A DNA stretch of 64,000 nt from Bradyrhizobium sp. CB82. Its GTDB lineage: Bacteria > Pseudomonadota > Alphaproteobacteria > Rhizobiales > Xanthobacteraceae. The notes under the pieces are model-generated. The model was not told the DNA's origin, did no database searches, and saw only the letters and a program-made list of their open reading frames with translations. The stretch lies in contig NZ_CP121650.1 of NCBI RefSeq assembly GCF_029714405.1, positions 1,426,001 to 1,490,000 on the forward strand, read 5' to 3'. A program made the translations under genes and the position numbers. The stretch's first letter is position 1. The number at the start of each line of letters is the position of its first letter. Below are positions 45,958 to 54,036 of the stretch, piece by piece.

Positions 45958-46315
45958 ATGACCTTTGCCGGCCATAATGTCACCATCGAGGCGCGTGCCT
46001 TCGCGACGCCAGTAAAAGACCCTGAAATCGAGGAGGTTATCGACCTCATTTCAGGCGAGGTACAGCGAGCAACGACGTTCATAGCAGCACACCAGTATGG
46101 CGAGCTGGTTGAAGCGCGCGTCGCTATGCGCGAGGCGATGAAGAAGGGGCAGCCACGGCACATATGCGCGATTTGCGGGACGCCGGTTCACCTGGTCGCT
46201 AACATGCGTAAACGCTTCTTCTTTCGCCATAAGACGGAAGATGGCTCATGCCCTGCGGTAACGCGGAGTTCGTTAAGCGAAGAGGAAAGGCTTACTTATA
46301 AAATGCATGAAGGGA
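45958..46315 (+). pseudogene. CoiA-like zinc-finger protein, N-terminal fragment
   Basis: From ATG 45958 the frame reads FAGHNVTIEARAFATPVKDP and then a CoiA-like cysteine motif, HICAICGTPVHLVANMRKRF, FFRHKTEDGSCPAVTRSSLS, EEERLTYKMHEG. CoiA proteins act in competence or DNA repair. Similarity ends at about 46315; the frame remains open to 47355 but reads through an unrelated minus-strand remnant, so the tail is not a natural protein. Confidence 0.6.
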
Positions 46316-46498
46316 CCTGCAGGCCTACACACCTGCCGGGCCCTGAGCGACGTCGATGTCTCTTCGGGCAGCTTGATGAGATAGAACATTCGATCTCCCT
46401 GTCTGGCGCGTCTCGGTACGGTATTGAATTCGATTGCCTCATGCAACCTCCGGGAGAGAGACTTGAAGCGGGCCGATCGGCTCTGTGGGTGGGCTTCG

Positions 46499-46643
46499 CT
46501 ATGCCGCTGGACCAGGGTCTTCCTTCACCCCGCGGGCGACAATCTGGAGCGCGGCCGCCCGGAAGGGGACGCTGCAGCTTCATCGTCTCTTCCGCCGGCG
46601 CGGTCATCCAGGTTTCGACCTCTTCGGCTGTCATCAGGATCAC
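46499..46643 (-). pseudogene. SRAP/YedK (HMCES) C-terminal remnant
   Basis: The minus strand reads ILMTAEEVETWMTAPAEETM, then KLQRPLPGG, and after a one-base shift ALQIVARGVKEDPGPAA before a stop at 46499. This is the C-terminal end of SOS response-associated peptidases, which crosslink to abasic sites in single-stranded DNA. Everything upstream, including the catalytic cysteine, is missing, so it is a remnant. Confidence 0.75.
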
Positions 46644-47419
46644 GAATTATGGTAACTGTGCACTTGTACGCCCCAATCACGGGATGGAGACGATGCAAAC
46701 CTGGCGGGCGGTGGAAAGCTTGGCCGAGCGGTTAACGGTGCTACGAAAGGTGATGGCGCTGGCCCGAAAAATTCCATACGTACGCGAGGGCGACATCGGG
46801 CGTAGCAATCAAGAGGCCCACCGTCAGGTCACGGCACTCGAAGCCAAACTCAAGGATCTCGATGCTGCCGTTGCTTCGCCGGAATTGGCCGAAAGGGCAC
46901 GGGCCAATCGGGCGGAATTGCAAGTTCAGCTGAACTCGGAAGCGCATCCAGGAGAACCTAAATCAGACCCGTACCGTTGGGCCTGCATCATCCGGGCCGC
47001 GAGGTGCGCCCGCGGGCAACAAGCGCGGGTATCTCAAGGCTCCAGTTGGCATCGCGCCGCAACCCTAATTGTCTCGCTATACGGGGCCCGGTCTGAAACC
47101 TGTTCGCAATCAGTAGTTAAGCGAAAGGATTATTGCACGTTTAGTTCGGGATGTTTGTACAGGAGACAAGCGGCGTGTGAAAGCCAGGCGATTACATCGG
47201 TGGCTTACGTGCGGCGTGCGAGCGTATTCGGTCTGCTGTTATTGCTGGTTCATTGGGGAGGCAGGCGACCTCGACCGGTCAGATTTGACCAAGGTCAATT
47301 CGTAGCTTACACCTCCGCCTTGCCGACGATACGAGGGAATCGTCGTGTTTTTTGATCAAGGGATTTTCGATGGCAATTCCACGATGCACACGCGTCGCTT
47401 TTGACCACGCAGGCTTCTA
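46644..47419. other. Gene-poor stretch before the peptidase gene
   Basis: A plus-strand frame at about 46700-46980 reads WRAVESLAERLTVLRKVMAL and EAHRQVTALEAKLKDLDAAV, a helical segment that may be real or decayed; I cannot name it. The remaining bases to 47419 show nothing I recognise and must hold the promoter of the peptidase gene. Confidence 0.35.
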
Positions 47420-48877
47420 ATGTATAAGTGGATTTCACTGGCGACGAGCGCTGATCTCGCGCAGTTGCCCAATCACATCACCTCCGAGTACAACCCGGGC
47501 AAGGTCGCCAAGACGTTGAGTCTGGGGATCTCGGATGCGGTGAAGGGCGTCCTCATCGAATATAACTACATCGATAAGGATTATCGTAGCACCTACTATA
47601 ATTTCTATTCGAAGAAGGGGCAGTACTATCGCAGCGATTGCGTGCGATTGCATTTCTTCGACCAGACCGTGACGTTCGATGATGCAACGTCTGCGCTGGT
47701 TTGTCCCGATCGCGAACTCAACGATCATTACTTCGGTTATATGGTATTGCGGCCGACTGGCATCGCCACGATCGCTCGGAGTGTGCTCTCTCCGGATATC
47801 CGCAAGGGCGCCGGCCGGTTTATCATCACCGCCGCCCATAAGGTGCACCTGCTCGGCTACAAGCTTGTGATCCAAGGCTTTCCGTCAATGGATCAGCATG
47901 TCGATATTTCAGTGTGCGCGCATGCTGCGTGCTGGTCGATCTTGCGCCACTACAGCGAGCGCTACAACGTTCATCGAGAGTATTTGGTCCATGAGATCAC
48001 GATGATGGCGCACGACTACAATCCGGGCGGTTTGGTGCCGTCAAAAGGATTGCAGATCGCTCATGCAGAACGTGTGTTTCAAGAAGCAGGCACGTTCCCT
48101 ATCCATATCGCGCGAACGGCCCTACCAGGGACTCAGGATCCTCAGTTCTATCGGCAACTGATTGCTTATGTGGAATCAGGTTTCCCTCTCTTCGCCGCGA
48201 TGCATTCGCGCCGCCATGCAGTTGCGCTCGTCGGCTATGAATGGCGTCAAGCGGTGAGAGGTCAGCCCGGACTTCGGTATGCCTGGGACGAAGTCGAAAC
48301 CCTTGCTGTTGTCGATGACAACTATCTACCGTACCTATCCATTCTGAGGTCGAGCGGAAGTCCCTACGCGGCGGAGGCAATTGACGCCTTTATCGTGGCA
48401 CTTCCCGAGAAGATCTACTACCCGGCGGACGCCGTTGATCGGCTGGCTCCCGCCTTGTTAAAGCTCGGCCCCGCTATTGATCTGCCGCCAAGTAACGACA
48501 TCATCATCCGCTACTTCATCACCACGGGCTCTTCTTATCGCCATTTCGCGCGAGAACATGCCTCGGAGTTTGATCCGAAGCTCCTTCAGTACATCATGAC
48601 CTTGCCGTACGCCCAATTCATATGGGTGGTGGAGTTTTCGACGGATGAACAGTGGGCTAATGGAAGGATTGAGGCGCGGGCGGTCATCGACGCCACGGCC
48701 AGCTTGCGCGAGCCAATGCCCCTCTGGTTGTTCCATGGCCGCGAGGGTGCACTGATTTTCGACCGCAAGAAGATTGGCCAGACCATTGCCGGAATGGGTG
48801 GCTTGAAACTTGCCAATATCGGTCATGCAGGGTTCACACGGATGGACCGCAACTTGCGACCGACCCAGACGAAATAG
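47420..48877 (+). CDS. Predicted papain/C39-like cysteine peptidase next to the ubiquitin-like operon
   Basis: This 485-residue protein matches no family I can name outright, but a peptidase-like layout is visible. The segment DQHVDISVCAHAACWSILRH (Q159, C166) fits the oxyanion glutamine and nucleophile, GFPLFAAMHSRRHAVALVGY holds the histidine (H266), and LAVVDDNYLPYL holds an acidic residue (D299/D300). About 150 residues before the cysteine, and a C-terminal half (FITTGSSYRHFAREHASEFD, LPYAQFIWVVEFS), are unlike simple C39 peptidases. There is no signal peptide. It lies 48 bases before a small acidic gene and about 0.7 kb before the ubiquitin-like operon. Peptidase function is an inference. 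Confidence 0.72.
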   Translation: MYKWISLATSADLAQLPNHITSEYNPGKVAKTLSLGISDAVKGVLIEYNYIDKDYRSTYYNFYSKKGQYYRSDCVRLHFFDQTVTFDDATSALVCPDRELNDHYFGYMVLRPTGIATIARSVLSPDIRKGAGRFIITAAHKVHLLGYKLVIQGFPSMDQHVDISVCAHAACWSILRHYSERYNVHREYLVHEITMMAHDYNPGGLVPSKGLQIAHAERVFQEAGTFPIHIARTALPGTQDPQFYRQLIAYVESGFPLFAAMHSRRHAVALVGYEWRQAVRGQPGLRYAWDEVETLAVVDDNYLPYLSILRSSGSPYAAEAIDAFIVALPEKIYYPADAVDRLAPALLKLGPAIDLPPSNDIIIRYFITTGSSYRHFAREHASEFDPKLLQYIMTLPYAQFIWVVEFSTDEQWANGRIEARAVIDATASLREPMPLWLFHGREGALIFDRKKIGQTIAGMGGLKLANIGHAGFTRMDRNLRPTQTK

Positions 48878-48924
48878 AGTTATCGACGGACGGAAAGCCC
48901 GTTTTAGACTTCAGGGAGATCACG

Positions 48925-49116
48925 ATGGCTGGCGATGCAGATGACAAGACCAATGAAAGACCTGAAATGCTTCAGGGGCTTGCGCCCGTCGACGCCAATC
49001 TGCTGCAGGAGTTCCTCACGGAGATGGACGAGAACGTGATTCCCGACATCGTCAAAGTCGTAGAGGAGAGGCGTCTGCAGGCGGCTGAAAGTCGTCAATG
49101 GCAGCTAAAATGCTGA
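48925..49116 (+). CDS. Small acidic protein downstream of the peptidase-like gene
   Basis: This 63-residue protein begins AGDADDKTNERPEMLQGLAP and ends QWQLKC, with an acidic helical middle (NLLQEFLTEMDENVIPDIVK). AGGGAGATCACG before ATG 48925 is a good ribosome site, and the gene follows the peptidase-like gene by 48 bases, so the two are probably co-expressed. It could be a substrate, inhibitor or partner of that protein; no family is recognised. Confidence 0.6.
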   Translation: MAGDADDKTNERPEMLQGLAPVDANLLQEFLTEMDENVIPDIVKVVEERRLQAAESRQWQLKC

Positions 49117-49125
49117 TGGAGCGGC

Positions 49126-49512
49126 TTACTTGAGTGGTTTTTTCAGCCGCTCGTAGGCCGCGCGGACGATTGCCTCCACTGCCTCTGCGGCCTCAGCGTC
49201 CAGGGCCGGATCAGCCCGCAAAAGGCTGGAAATTTGCACCATCGGCTCCGGCTGGCTCGCGCGATATGGCGCGTTGACAAAATCCGAGGGGTTAAGTCCA
49301 GCCCAGGCGGACAGCGCAGCCAGACTGGCCGCATCGGGACGCCGTCCCTGCGCCATCCGCGTCAGGGTTGAAGCGCTGACACCTGTTGCTTCTGACACCT
49401 CTTTCCAGCTGACATCGCGGGCTTGAACCGTCGTTTCCAGAGCCCGGTAGAAGGCATCTCCATCGAAGCCCTTGGTATCATTAGCATTTCTTGCGTTTTC
49501 AGAAATTGCCAT
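49126..49512 (-). CDS. XRE-family helix-turn-helix regulator
   Basis: This 128-residue protein has a Cro/C1-type helix-turn-helix, SWKEVSEATGVSASTLTRMA, QGRRPDAASLAALSAWAGLN, and a helical C-terminal part (AEAAEAVEAIVRAAYERLKK). It is divergent from the ubiquitin-like operon, with 80 bases between starts, and a palindrome overlaps its own start codon. It most likely represses itself and the operon. No toxin partner is adjacent, so an antitoxin role is not supported. Confidence 0.88.
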   Translation of the reverse strand: MAISENARNANDTKGFDGDAFYRALETTVQARDVSWKEVSEATGVSASTLTRMAQGRRPDAASLAALSAWAGLNPSDFVNAPYRASQPEPMVQISSLLRADPALDAEAAEAVEAIVRAAYERLKKPLK

Positions 49513-49521
49513 TTAGCAATT
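49504..49521. promoter_or_regulatory. Operator copy 1, overlapping the XRE start codon
   Basis: AATTGC-N6-GCAATT is a perfect six-base inverted repeat with a six-base spacer. It covers the start codon of the XRE gene (49510-49512). The same core ATTGC-N6-GCAAT recurs 43 bases away, which makes chance unlikely and points to binding of the XRE dimer. Confidence 0.75.
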
Positions 49522-49548
49522 GACTTTCTATTTCGGTTTAGCTATCCA
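49520..49548 (+). promoter_or_regulatory. Candidate sigma70 promoter of the ubiquitin-like operon
   Basis: TTGACT (49520-49525) is a good -35 box; 17 bases on, TATCCA (49543-49548) is a fair -10 box. Transcription would start near 49555, inside operator copy 2 and about 38 bases before the first gene. The operator/promoter geometry fits repression. The -10 is weak, so the assignment is tentative. Confidence 0.5.
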
Positions 49549-49563
49549 TTGCTTAATAGCAAT
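49548..49563. promoter_or_regulatory. Operator copy 2, at the operon transcription start
   Basis: ATTGCTTAATAGCAAT repeats the core of copy 1 (ATTGC-N6-GCAAT) with a different spacer. Centre-to-centre distance is 43 bases, close to four helical turns. It overlaps the predicted -10 and start point of the ubiquitin-like operon. Confidence 0.75.
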
Positions 49564-49592
49564 TCGGCTTCGAAATCGCAAGGAGAAAGCTT

Positions 49593-50084
49593 ATGGCTCT
49601 TGATATCCTTGAAGCGGAAGGTTCCCGCCATCTTCACCTGGTCAAGGTGACCGTGAACGAGCGCCCGGTAAAGCTGCTGGGCCCGAACGAGACCGGCGAG
49701 CAGATAAAGGTCGCCGCGATCGAACAAGACGTCGAGATCGGCAAGCACTATCTGCTGGATCTCGTTCTCGACGACGGCACCTACCGCCGCATCGAAGACG
49801 ATGAGCGGGTGGAGCTTCACGATCACATGGTCTTTGTGGCGCGCAAGCCCGAACACATCGTCGTCATCACCGTCAATGAACAGCCGGTAAGCCTCAAGGG
49901 CCACTCGGCTACCGGCACCGAGATCAAGGCCGCTGCAATCGCTCAAGGCGTGGCGATCCAGCCCAACTTTGTGCTGCAGGAGGAACTGCCCAACGGCACC
50001 AGCCGTATCGTCGGCGACAACGATGTCGTCCATCTGCGCGAACATCTTCGGTTCACGGCGATTGCGCCGGACGACAACTCCTAG
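49593..50084 (+). CDS. Tandem ubiquitin-like protein (multiubiquitin family)
   Basis: This 163-residue protein has two ubiquitin-like repeats, about 14-83 and 85-157. Each begins with a valine-rich strand and NE(R/Q)PV: HLVKVTVNERPVKLLGPNET and HIVVITVNEQPVSLKGHSAT, continues T-G-x-(Q/E)-I-K-x-A-A-I, and ends in L-(H/R)-(D/E)-H-(M/L)-x-F. This fits the bacterial multiubiquitin family. The C-terminus is FTAIAPDDNS with no Gly-Gly, so ubiquitin-style activation is not obvious. AGGAG precedes the ATG; the E2-like gene follows 12 bases on. It would be the modifier or scaffold of the system. Confidence 0.88.
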   Translation: MALDILEAEGSRHLHLVKVTVNERPVKLLGPNETGEQIKVAAIEQDVEIGKHYLLDLVLDDGTYRRIEDDERVELHDHMVFVARKPEHIVVITVNEQPVSLKGHSATGTEIKAAAIAQGVAIQPNFVLQEELPNGTSRIVGDNDVVHLREHLRFTAIAPDDNS

Positions 50085-50096
50085 GCAGAAATTGCC

Positions 50097-50483
50097 ATGA
50101 AAGCGGAAGTTTCTGCCGCCATCGAAGATCTGAGGAAGCAGTTTCCCGCTGCCACCCTCAACACGCGGGACGATGGGCAAGGGGGCGTCTACCTAACGGT
50201 CGAACCGGTCGCATTGAGCGACCGGTTCGTCCCAAACAAGACATGGGTGGGGTTTCATATCCCCGCGCAATATCCTTATGCCGACATCTATCCCATGTTC
50301 ATCGGTGGGGACGTCCGGCGCGCGGACGGTCAGGGCTTTGCGCCGCCAGTCACCGCGGGATACGCGTTCGAAGGAAGGCCAGCTTTGCAGATTTCCCGCC
50401 GCAACAGCATGGCCCAGAACGGCAAGCAAAAAGTTTGCGCCAAGGTGCTCAAGGTTCTGGATTTTTTGGAAAGATCATCGTGA
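50097..50483 (+). CDS. Divergent E2-like protein (prokaryotic E2 family)
   Basis: This 128-residue protein resembles the prokaryotic E2/UBC-fold families associated with multiubiquitin operons: WVGFHIPAQYPYADIYPMFI is the UBC-like strand-turn with the YP motif, followed by GRPALQISRRNSMAQNGKQK and a C-terminal helix. Its only cysteine, about residue 114 in KVCAKVLKVL, lies beyond the place of the classical E2 nucleophile, so catalysis by thioester is doubtful. It sits between the ubiquitin-like and E1-like genes and overlaps the next start by one base. Confidence 0.75.
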   Translation: MKAEVSAAIEDLRKQFPAATLNTRDDGQGGVYLTVEPVALSDRFVPNKTWVGFHIPAQYPYADIYPMFIGGDVRRADGQGFAPPVTAGYAFEGRPALQISRRNSMAQNGKQKVCAKVLKVLDFLERSS

Positions 50484-51853
50484 TGTCCAAGTGCAGGCTC
50501 CACATTGCCCGTTCGGACTACGAGTTACTCTGGCATCATCTCTATCAGGAAGATAGAGATGAGCACGGAGCCATCTTGCTTGCGGGTCTGTCCGAGCTCG
50601 ACACGATCCCGCTCCTCACTGTTCGCGAAGTGCATCTGGCTAAAGACGGAATCGACTATGTCGCAGGCAAAATCGGTCACCGCGCTCTAACGCCCCAGTT
50701 CATTCATCGGTTGATTACGCGCGCGCGAGACGAGCGGCTTGTGTATTTGGCCGTTCATAATCACGGTAGCGATCGGCAGGTCGGATTCAGCGATATCGAT
50801 CTCCGATCTCATGAACGCGGCTATCCCGCTTTGTTGCAGATCGCCAAGGGCATGCCGGTCGGTGCTCTGGTGTTGGGCCAGCGGGCCATGCAGGCAGATC
50901 TTTGGATGCCAGATGGTAGCCGTCGCGAACTCGACCAAGCGAGCGTCATTGGTATGAAGATTGATCGCCTCGCTCCCCACCTTTCGAGAAATCTGGGTTC
51001 GATGGACGATCAATATGATCGCCAAATTCGGATGTTTGGACGCGAAGGCCAGCAGACCTTGTCGCGCGCCCACATTGCGGTGGTCGGCCTCGGCGGGATC
51101 GGTAGCCTTCTTGTGGAATATCTGGCGCGCCTAGGCGTCGGCCATTTCACGCTGGTTGACGACGATGCGGTCGAAGCGTCCAACCTCGCACGGTTGATCG
51201 GAGCATCGCAATCCGATGCTGAAAATCGGACACCCAAGGTTCAGCTGGCACGGCGCCTGATCCAGCAGGCCAACCCATCCGCGCATATTGAGCACTTCAA
51301 CGCGGATGTGGCGAAAGCTTCAGTCGCGGACCGCCTCAAAGGCTGCGACTATATCTTCCTTGCGGCGGACTCGATGCGAGCGCGCCTGGTCGTGAACGCG
51401 TTGGTCCATCAATATCTCATTCCAGCCGTTCAGCTGGGCTCAAAAGTCCGCGCCGATGAGCAGGGGCAAGTCATCGATGCATTCAGTGCTATTCGACCTC
51501 TTCGTCCCGGTGTGGGTTGCCTTTGGTGCAATCAGCTGATCGATCCCAATCTCCTCGCCAAAGAAGCCAAGACGGATGCGGAACGCAAGGCGCAGGCCTA
51601 TGGCGTTGAGGAGCCAAACCCCAGCGTGATCAGTCTTAATGCGGTCTCCGCAGGGCATGCCGTGAATGACTTTCTCATGGATTACCTGGGTCTACGAGCT
51701 GATCGCCCGTTGCACTACCAGCATATCAATGCCCTGACTGGAAAGCTGCAATTGGTCGAGCCGCGTCATGATGTTGATTGTCCGGAATGCTCGAAAGGCG
51801 GGATGCGGTTTGCGCGAGGTGATGGCGCAGATCTGCCGTGTACGGAGGGCTAG
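50483..51853 (+). CDS. JAB metalloprotease fused to E1/ThiF-like adenylyltransferase
   Basis: Residues 1-150 form a JAB/MPN+ domain with the full zinc protease set: E27 (DEHGAILLAGL), H92-x-H94, S103 and D106 (AVHNHGSDRQVGFSDID). Residues 175-456 form a ThiF/MoeB/E1-like domain: YDRQIRMFGREGQQTLSRAH, nucleotide loop VVGLGGIGS (202-207), VDDDAVEASNLAR and the lysine in RTPKVQLARR. Two CxxC pairs (346/349 and 433/436) form a zinc site. Other cysteines are only C4, C288 and C453, none where an E1 nucleophile is expected. The ATG overlaps the E2-like stop. The protein would adenylate the ubiquitin-like C-terminus and, through JAB, process or remove it. Confidence 0.92.
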   Translation: MSKCRLHIARSDYELLWHHLYQEDRDEHGAILLAGLSELDTIPLLTVREVHLAKDGIDYVAGKIGHRALTPQFIHRLITRARDERLVYLAVHNHGSDRQVGFSDIDLRSHERGYPALLQIAKGMPVGALVLGQRAMQADLWMPDGSRRELDQASVIGMKIDRLAPHLSRNLGSMDDQYDRQIRMFGREGQQTLSRAHIAVVGLGGIGSLLVEYLARLGVGHFTLVDDDAVEASNLARLIGASQSDAENRTPKVQLARRLIQQANPSAHIEHFNADVAKASVADRLKGCDYIFLAADSMRARLVVNALVHQYLIPAVQLGSKVRADEQGQVIDAFSAIRPLRPGVGCLWCNQLIDPNLLAKEAKTDAERKAQAYGVEEPNPSVISLNAVSAGHAVNDFLMDYLGLRADRPLHYQHINALTGKLQLVEPRHDVDCPECSKGGMRFARGDGADLPCTEG

Positions 51854-51973
51854 CACGCGTCCGGTCGTGTTGATCTAGATCGTAGCCAAAGCAGCCACAT
51901 GGCATGCCTTCGCGAAGACCCGCCGCTTCTCCTGTTGGATATCGATGAGCCGCGCGGCTCGGACCGTGCGTTG

Positions 51974-52270
51974 CTATGCCGCCGCTAATATCCCGGCTGC
52001 CCAGCTTTTCAAGAAGATGGCGACGAAGGGTATCCAGGTTCCAATAAAGCTTCTAAACATCGCTCGAACAGCGGAGCAACCACACGGGCATCGAGAATGA
52101 CGACAACACTGGTCGAAACAAGGAAGGCGACAATCGGCGCCACTGCGAGGTGAACACGCAGAGCCGCGTCGAGACTCCAAATTTTGCGTCCAATGGCCAT
52201 TGTCGCGCCGCAGAGGCCCCAAAGAAACAGCGCGAGCCCTAGCCTAGTATCTGTGCACTTCAAAAATCCT
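51974..52270 (-). pseudogene. Small membrane protein remnant with frameshift
   Basis: The minus strand encodes TDTRLGLALFLWGLCGATMA, IGRKIWSLDAALRVHLAVAP, IVAFLVSTSVVVILDARVVA, PLFERC, then in another frame MFRSFIGTWIPFVAIFLKSW and a stop at 51974. Together these read as one four-helix inner-membrane protein broken by a frameshift near 52065, and the start codon seems altered. Function unknown. Confidence 0.6.
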
Positions 52271-53671
52271 AGGAGAGGTTGGGGCATGTGCATCATCCCA
52301 TGATGGTCGACTCGGCCTCCCATTACTAGTGGCAATGCGCACAGACTTACTGTGACGTCGCGCGCGCTGAGGGACATCCATGCAGATTGACCGACGAGGC
52401 TCGGGCCGATAGCCAACGAGCTGCCGCGCACACGCTCGACGTTGAATGCCTCCAGCCTCCCTTGAGCCGGAACGCAGGTTCAACTTCCAAAGGTACAGAA
52501 TTCGAGGATCATGTTTGAATCTGCCCACCGGGTCGTGCGCTCAGCCTATCGGACAAATGTTTGGCCGCATCAGCATTCGAAGCTTTGTCAGCTCGCCGCT
52601 CGCAATCGTCGGCAAGGTGACCTGCGATCGCTGAGTCGGTTATGCTTTGGGCTGCTCGGAGCCAAGTCCATGCGGTCTCTAATATGCCTTGCCTCGTTGT
52701 GAGATCTGGACCATCACGAGGCCCTCGCGCGGTTCTCTGGCAGCTGGTTGAAGGTGATCTGGAGCCAACCCACCCAATTGCGGTCACTTTCCCTTCGAGC
52801 TCTGAAGCGATCGACGCATCTTGGAACAAAGAGGTGTTCGCCACGAGTAGTGCCGGACGAGACCAAACTTGCCATCACAAACTGCGCATCGCGCGGCACT
52901 GCCGGATCTAAGACTTTCGGAGCAGTTGGGCATTATAGTCTCCTCTCGGCTTTATCGCAGCTGTTCGTCGATCATCCCTTTTTCACGATCGCACTTCATG
53001 AGGCCATGCGCGTTTCCAACGCATGCATGCTAGGACGATTGCGATCAGCAACTCAATTGAACGTTTAGTCGTCGCGTCATCTAAGTGGTGTCACGGAACG
53101 ATTCGAAGGTTTAGGGGCGCTCCCCATTAATGCCGACCACTTCCGCAATGGGGCTTGGCTGTGGCGCAACGGACGAAACCTTGGCGTCGGCAATCGTTCC
53201 GGGCCGCGAGTGCATCGATCACATGGACCACGTTGTCCTCGCTCCTCCAGGCAGTCCGACGCTTCGTTGAAGGCGCGGCCGGGGCTCACTACAGCTTAGT
53301 CACCACAACTAGATCTGAGTTCGGATTGTCGAAATGTTTCTGTAGGCGTCCTGCCCAATTTAAAAAATCGCGATGTCTTTGCTCTCTTAAACTGGTTCGG
53401 CATCCGGTCCGCGAAGTCGCGCCGACAAGTCCATCGTAGGAGCTGCGTCAGAGTCGAGGACGGTGGCGCGCGCTGGCATGCGCAACCTCGATTGGCCCAA
53501 TGGCGGCAACGGGTTTAGCAGTCTCTGTGGAGGCAGGTGGCATTCCTCGCTACGGCATCACGCGGCGCGCCGCCAATAACGATCCTCTATCGACTCTGTG
53601 GCGAGAGGTGATTTCACTCGCGGGCGTTGCGATGTCATTCTCGTCATGTTCAACACGACCAGGAGCTACAA
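52271..53671. other. Gene-poor stretch, 1.4 kb
   Basis: I recognise no intact gene, RNA or repeat here. Several short frames are open on both strands without starts, ribosome sites or family resemblance. It looks like decayed island DNA. Confidence 0.45.
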
Positions 53672-54036
53672 ATGTCAGTCCAGCAACCGGTTCTCACGCC
53701 GCCCCACGGCGGCGAGACGGTGACCTCGAGCGGGGGTCGAGCGTCGAGATGAAAGTGGAGAGCCGCCAGTCCGGAGGTGACTATGGCGCTGTCCTGTGGA
53801 CGGTACGCGCCGGGGAGGAGCCGCCGCTGCACACCCACTCGCGCGAGGACGAGTTGGTCTACATGGTGCAGGGACAGCTAATCGCGCGGGTCGGCGACAC
53901 CCGCGTCGAGGTGGGGCCGGGCGCCTACGCCGCTCTTCCCCGAGATGTGCCGCATACGATCGAAGTGGTCGGCGACCAGGCGACCCTGCTGGTCAGCTTC
54001 GTGCCGGGTGGGCTGTTGGCTCGATTCGACCGATAA
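53672..54036 (+). pseudogene. Cupin-fold protein, frameshifted and truncated by IS DNA
   Basis: ATG 53672 starts SVQQPVLTPPHGGETVTSSG but reaches a stop after 26 residues. A run of five G (six expected) shifts the frame; after it, SSVEMKVESRQSGGDYGAVL, EEPPLHTHSREDELVYMVQG and GDTRVEVGPGAYAALPRDVP read as a normal cupin with the metal histidines. The C-terminus GGLLARFDR runs into the partial IS630 copy from about 54018. The frameshift and the fused tail both indicate a dead gene. Confidence 0.8.

Noticed and set aside
45958..47355. A 465-codon open frame as one protein
   Set aside because: Only the first 120 codons look like a family (CoiA-like); the frame then crosses a minus-strand SRAP remnant and reads arginine/serine-rich nonsense.
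49126..49512. XRE gene as antitoxin of a toxin-antitoxin pair
   Set aside because: No toxin-like gene adjoins it; the neighbours and shared palindromes fit a regulator of the ubiquitin-like operon.
52271..53671. Several short open frames as genes
   Set aside because: They lack ribosome sites, recognisable motifs and consistent codon use.
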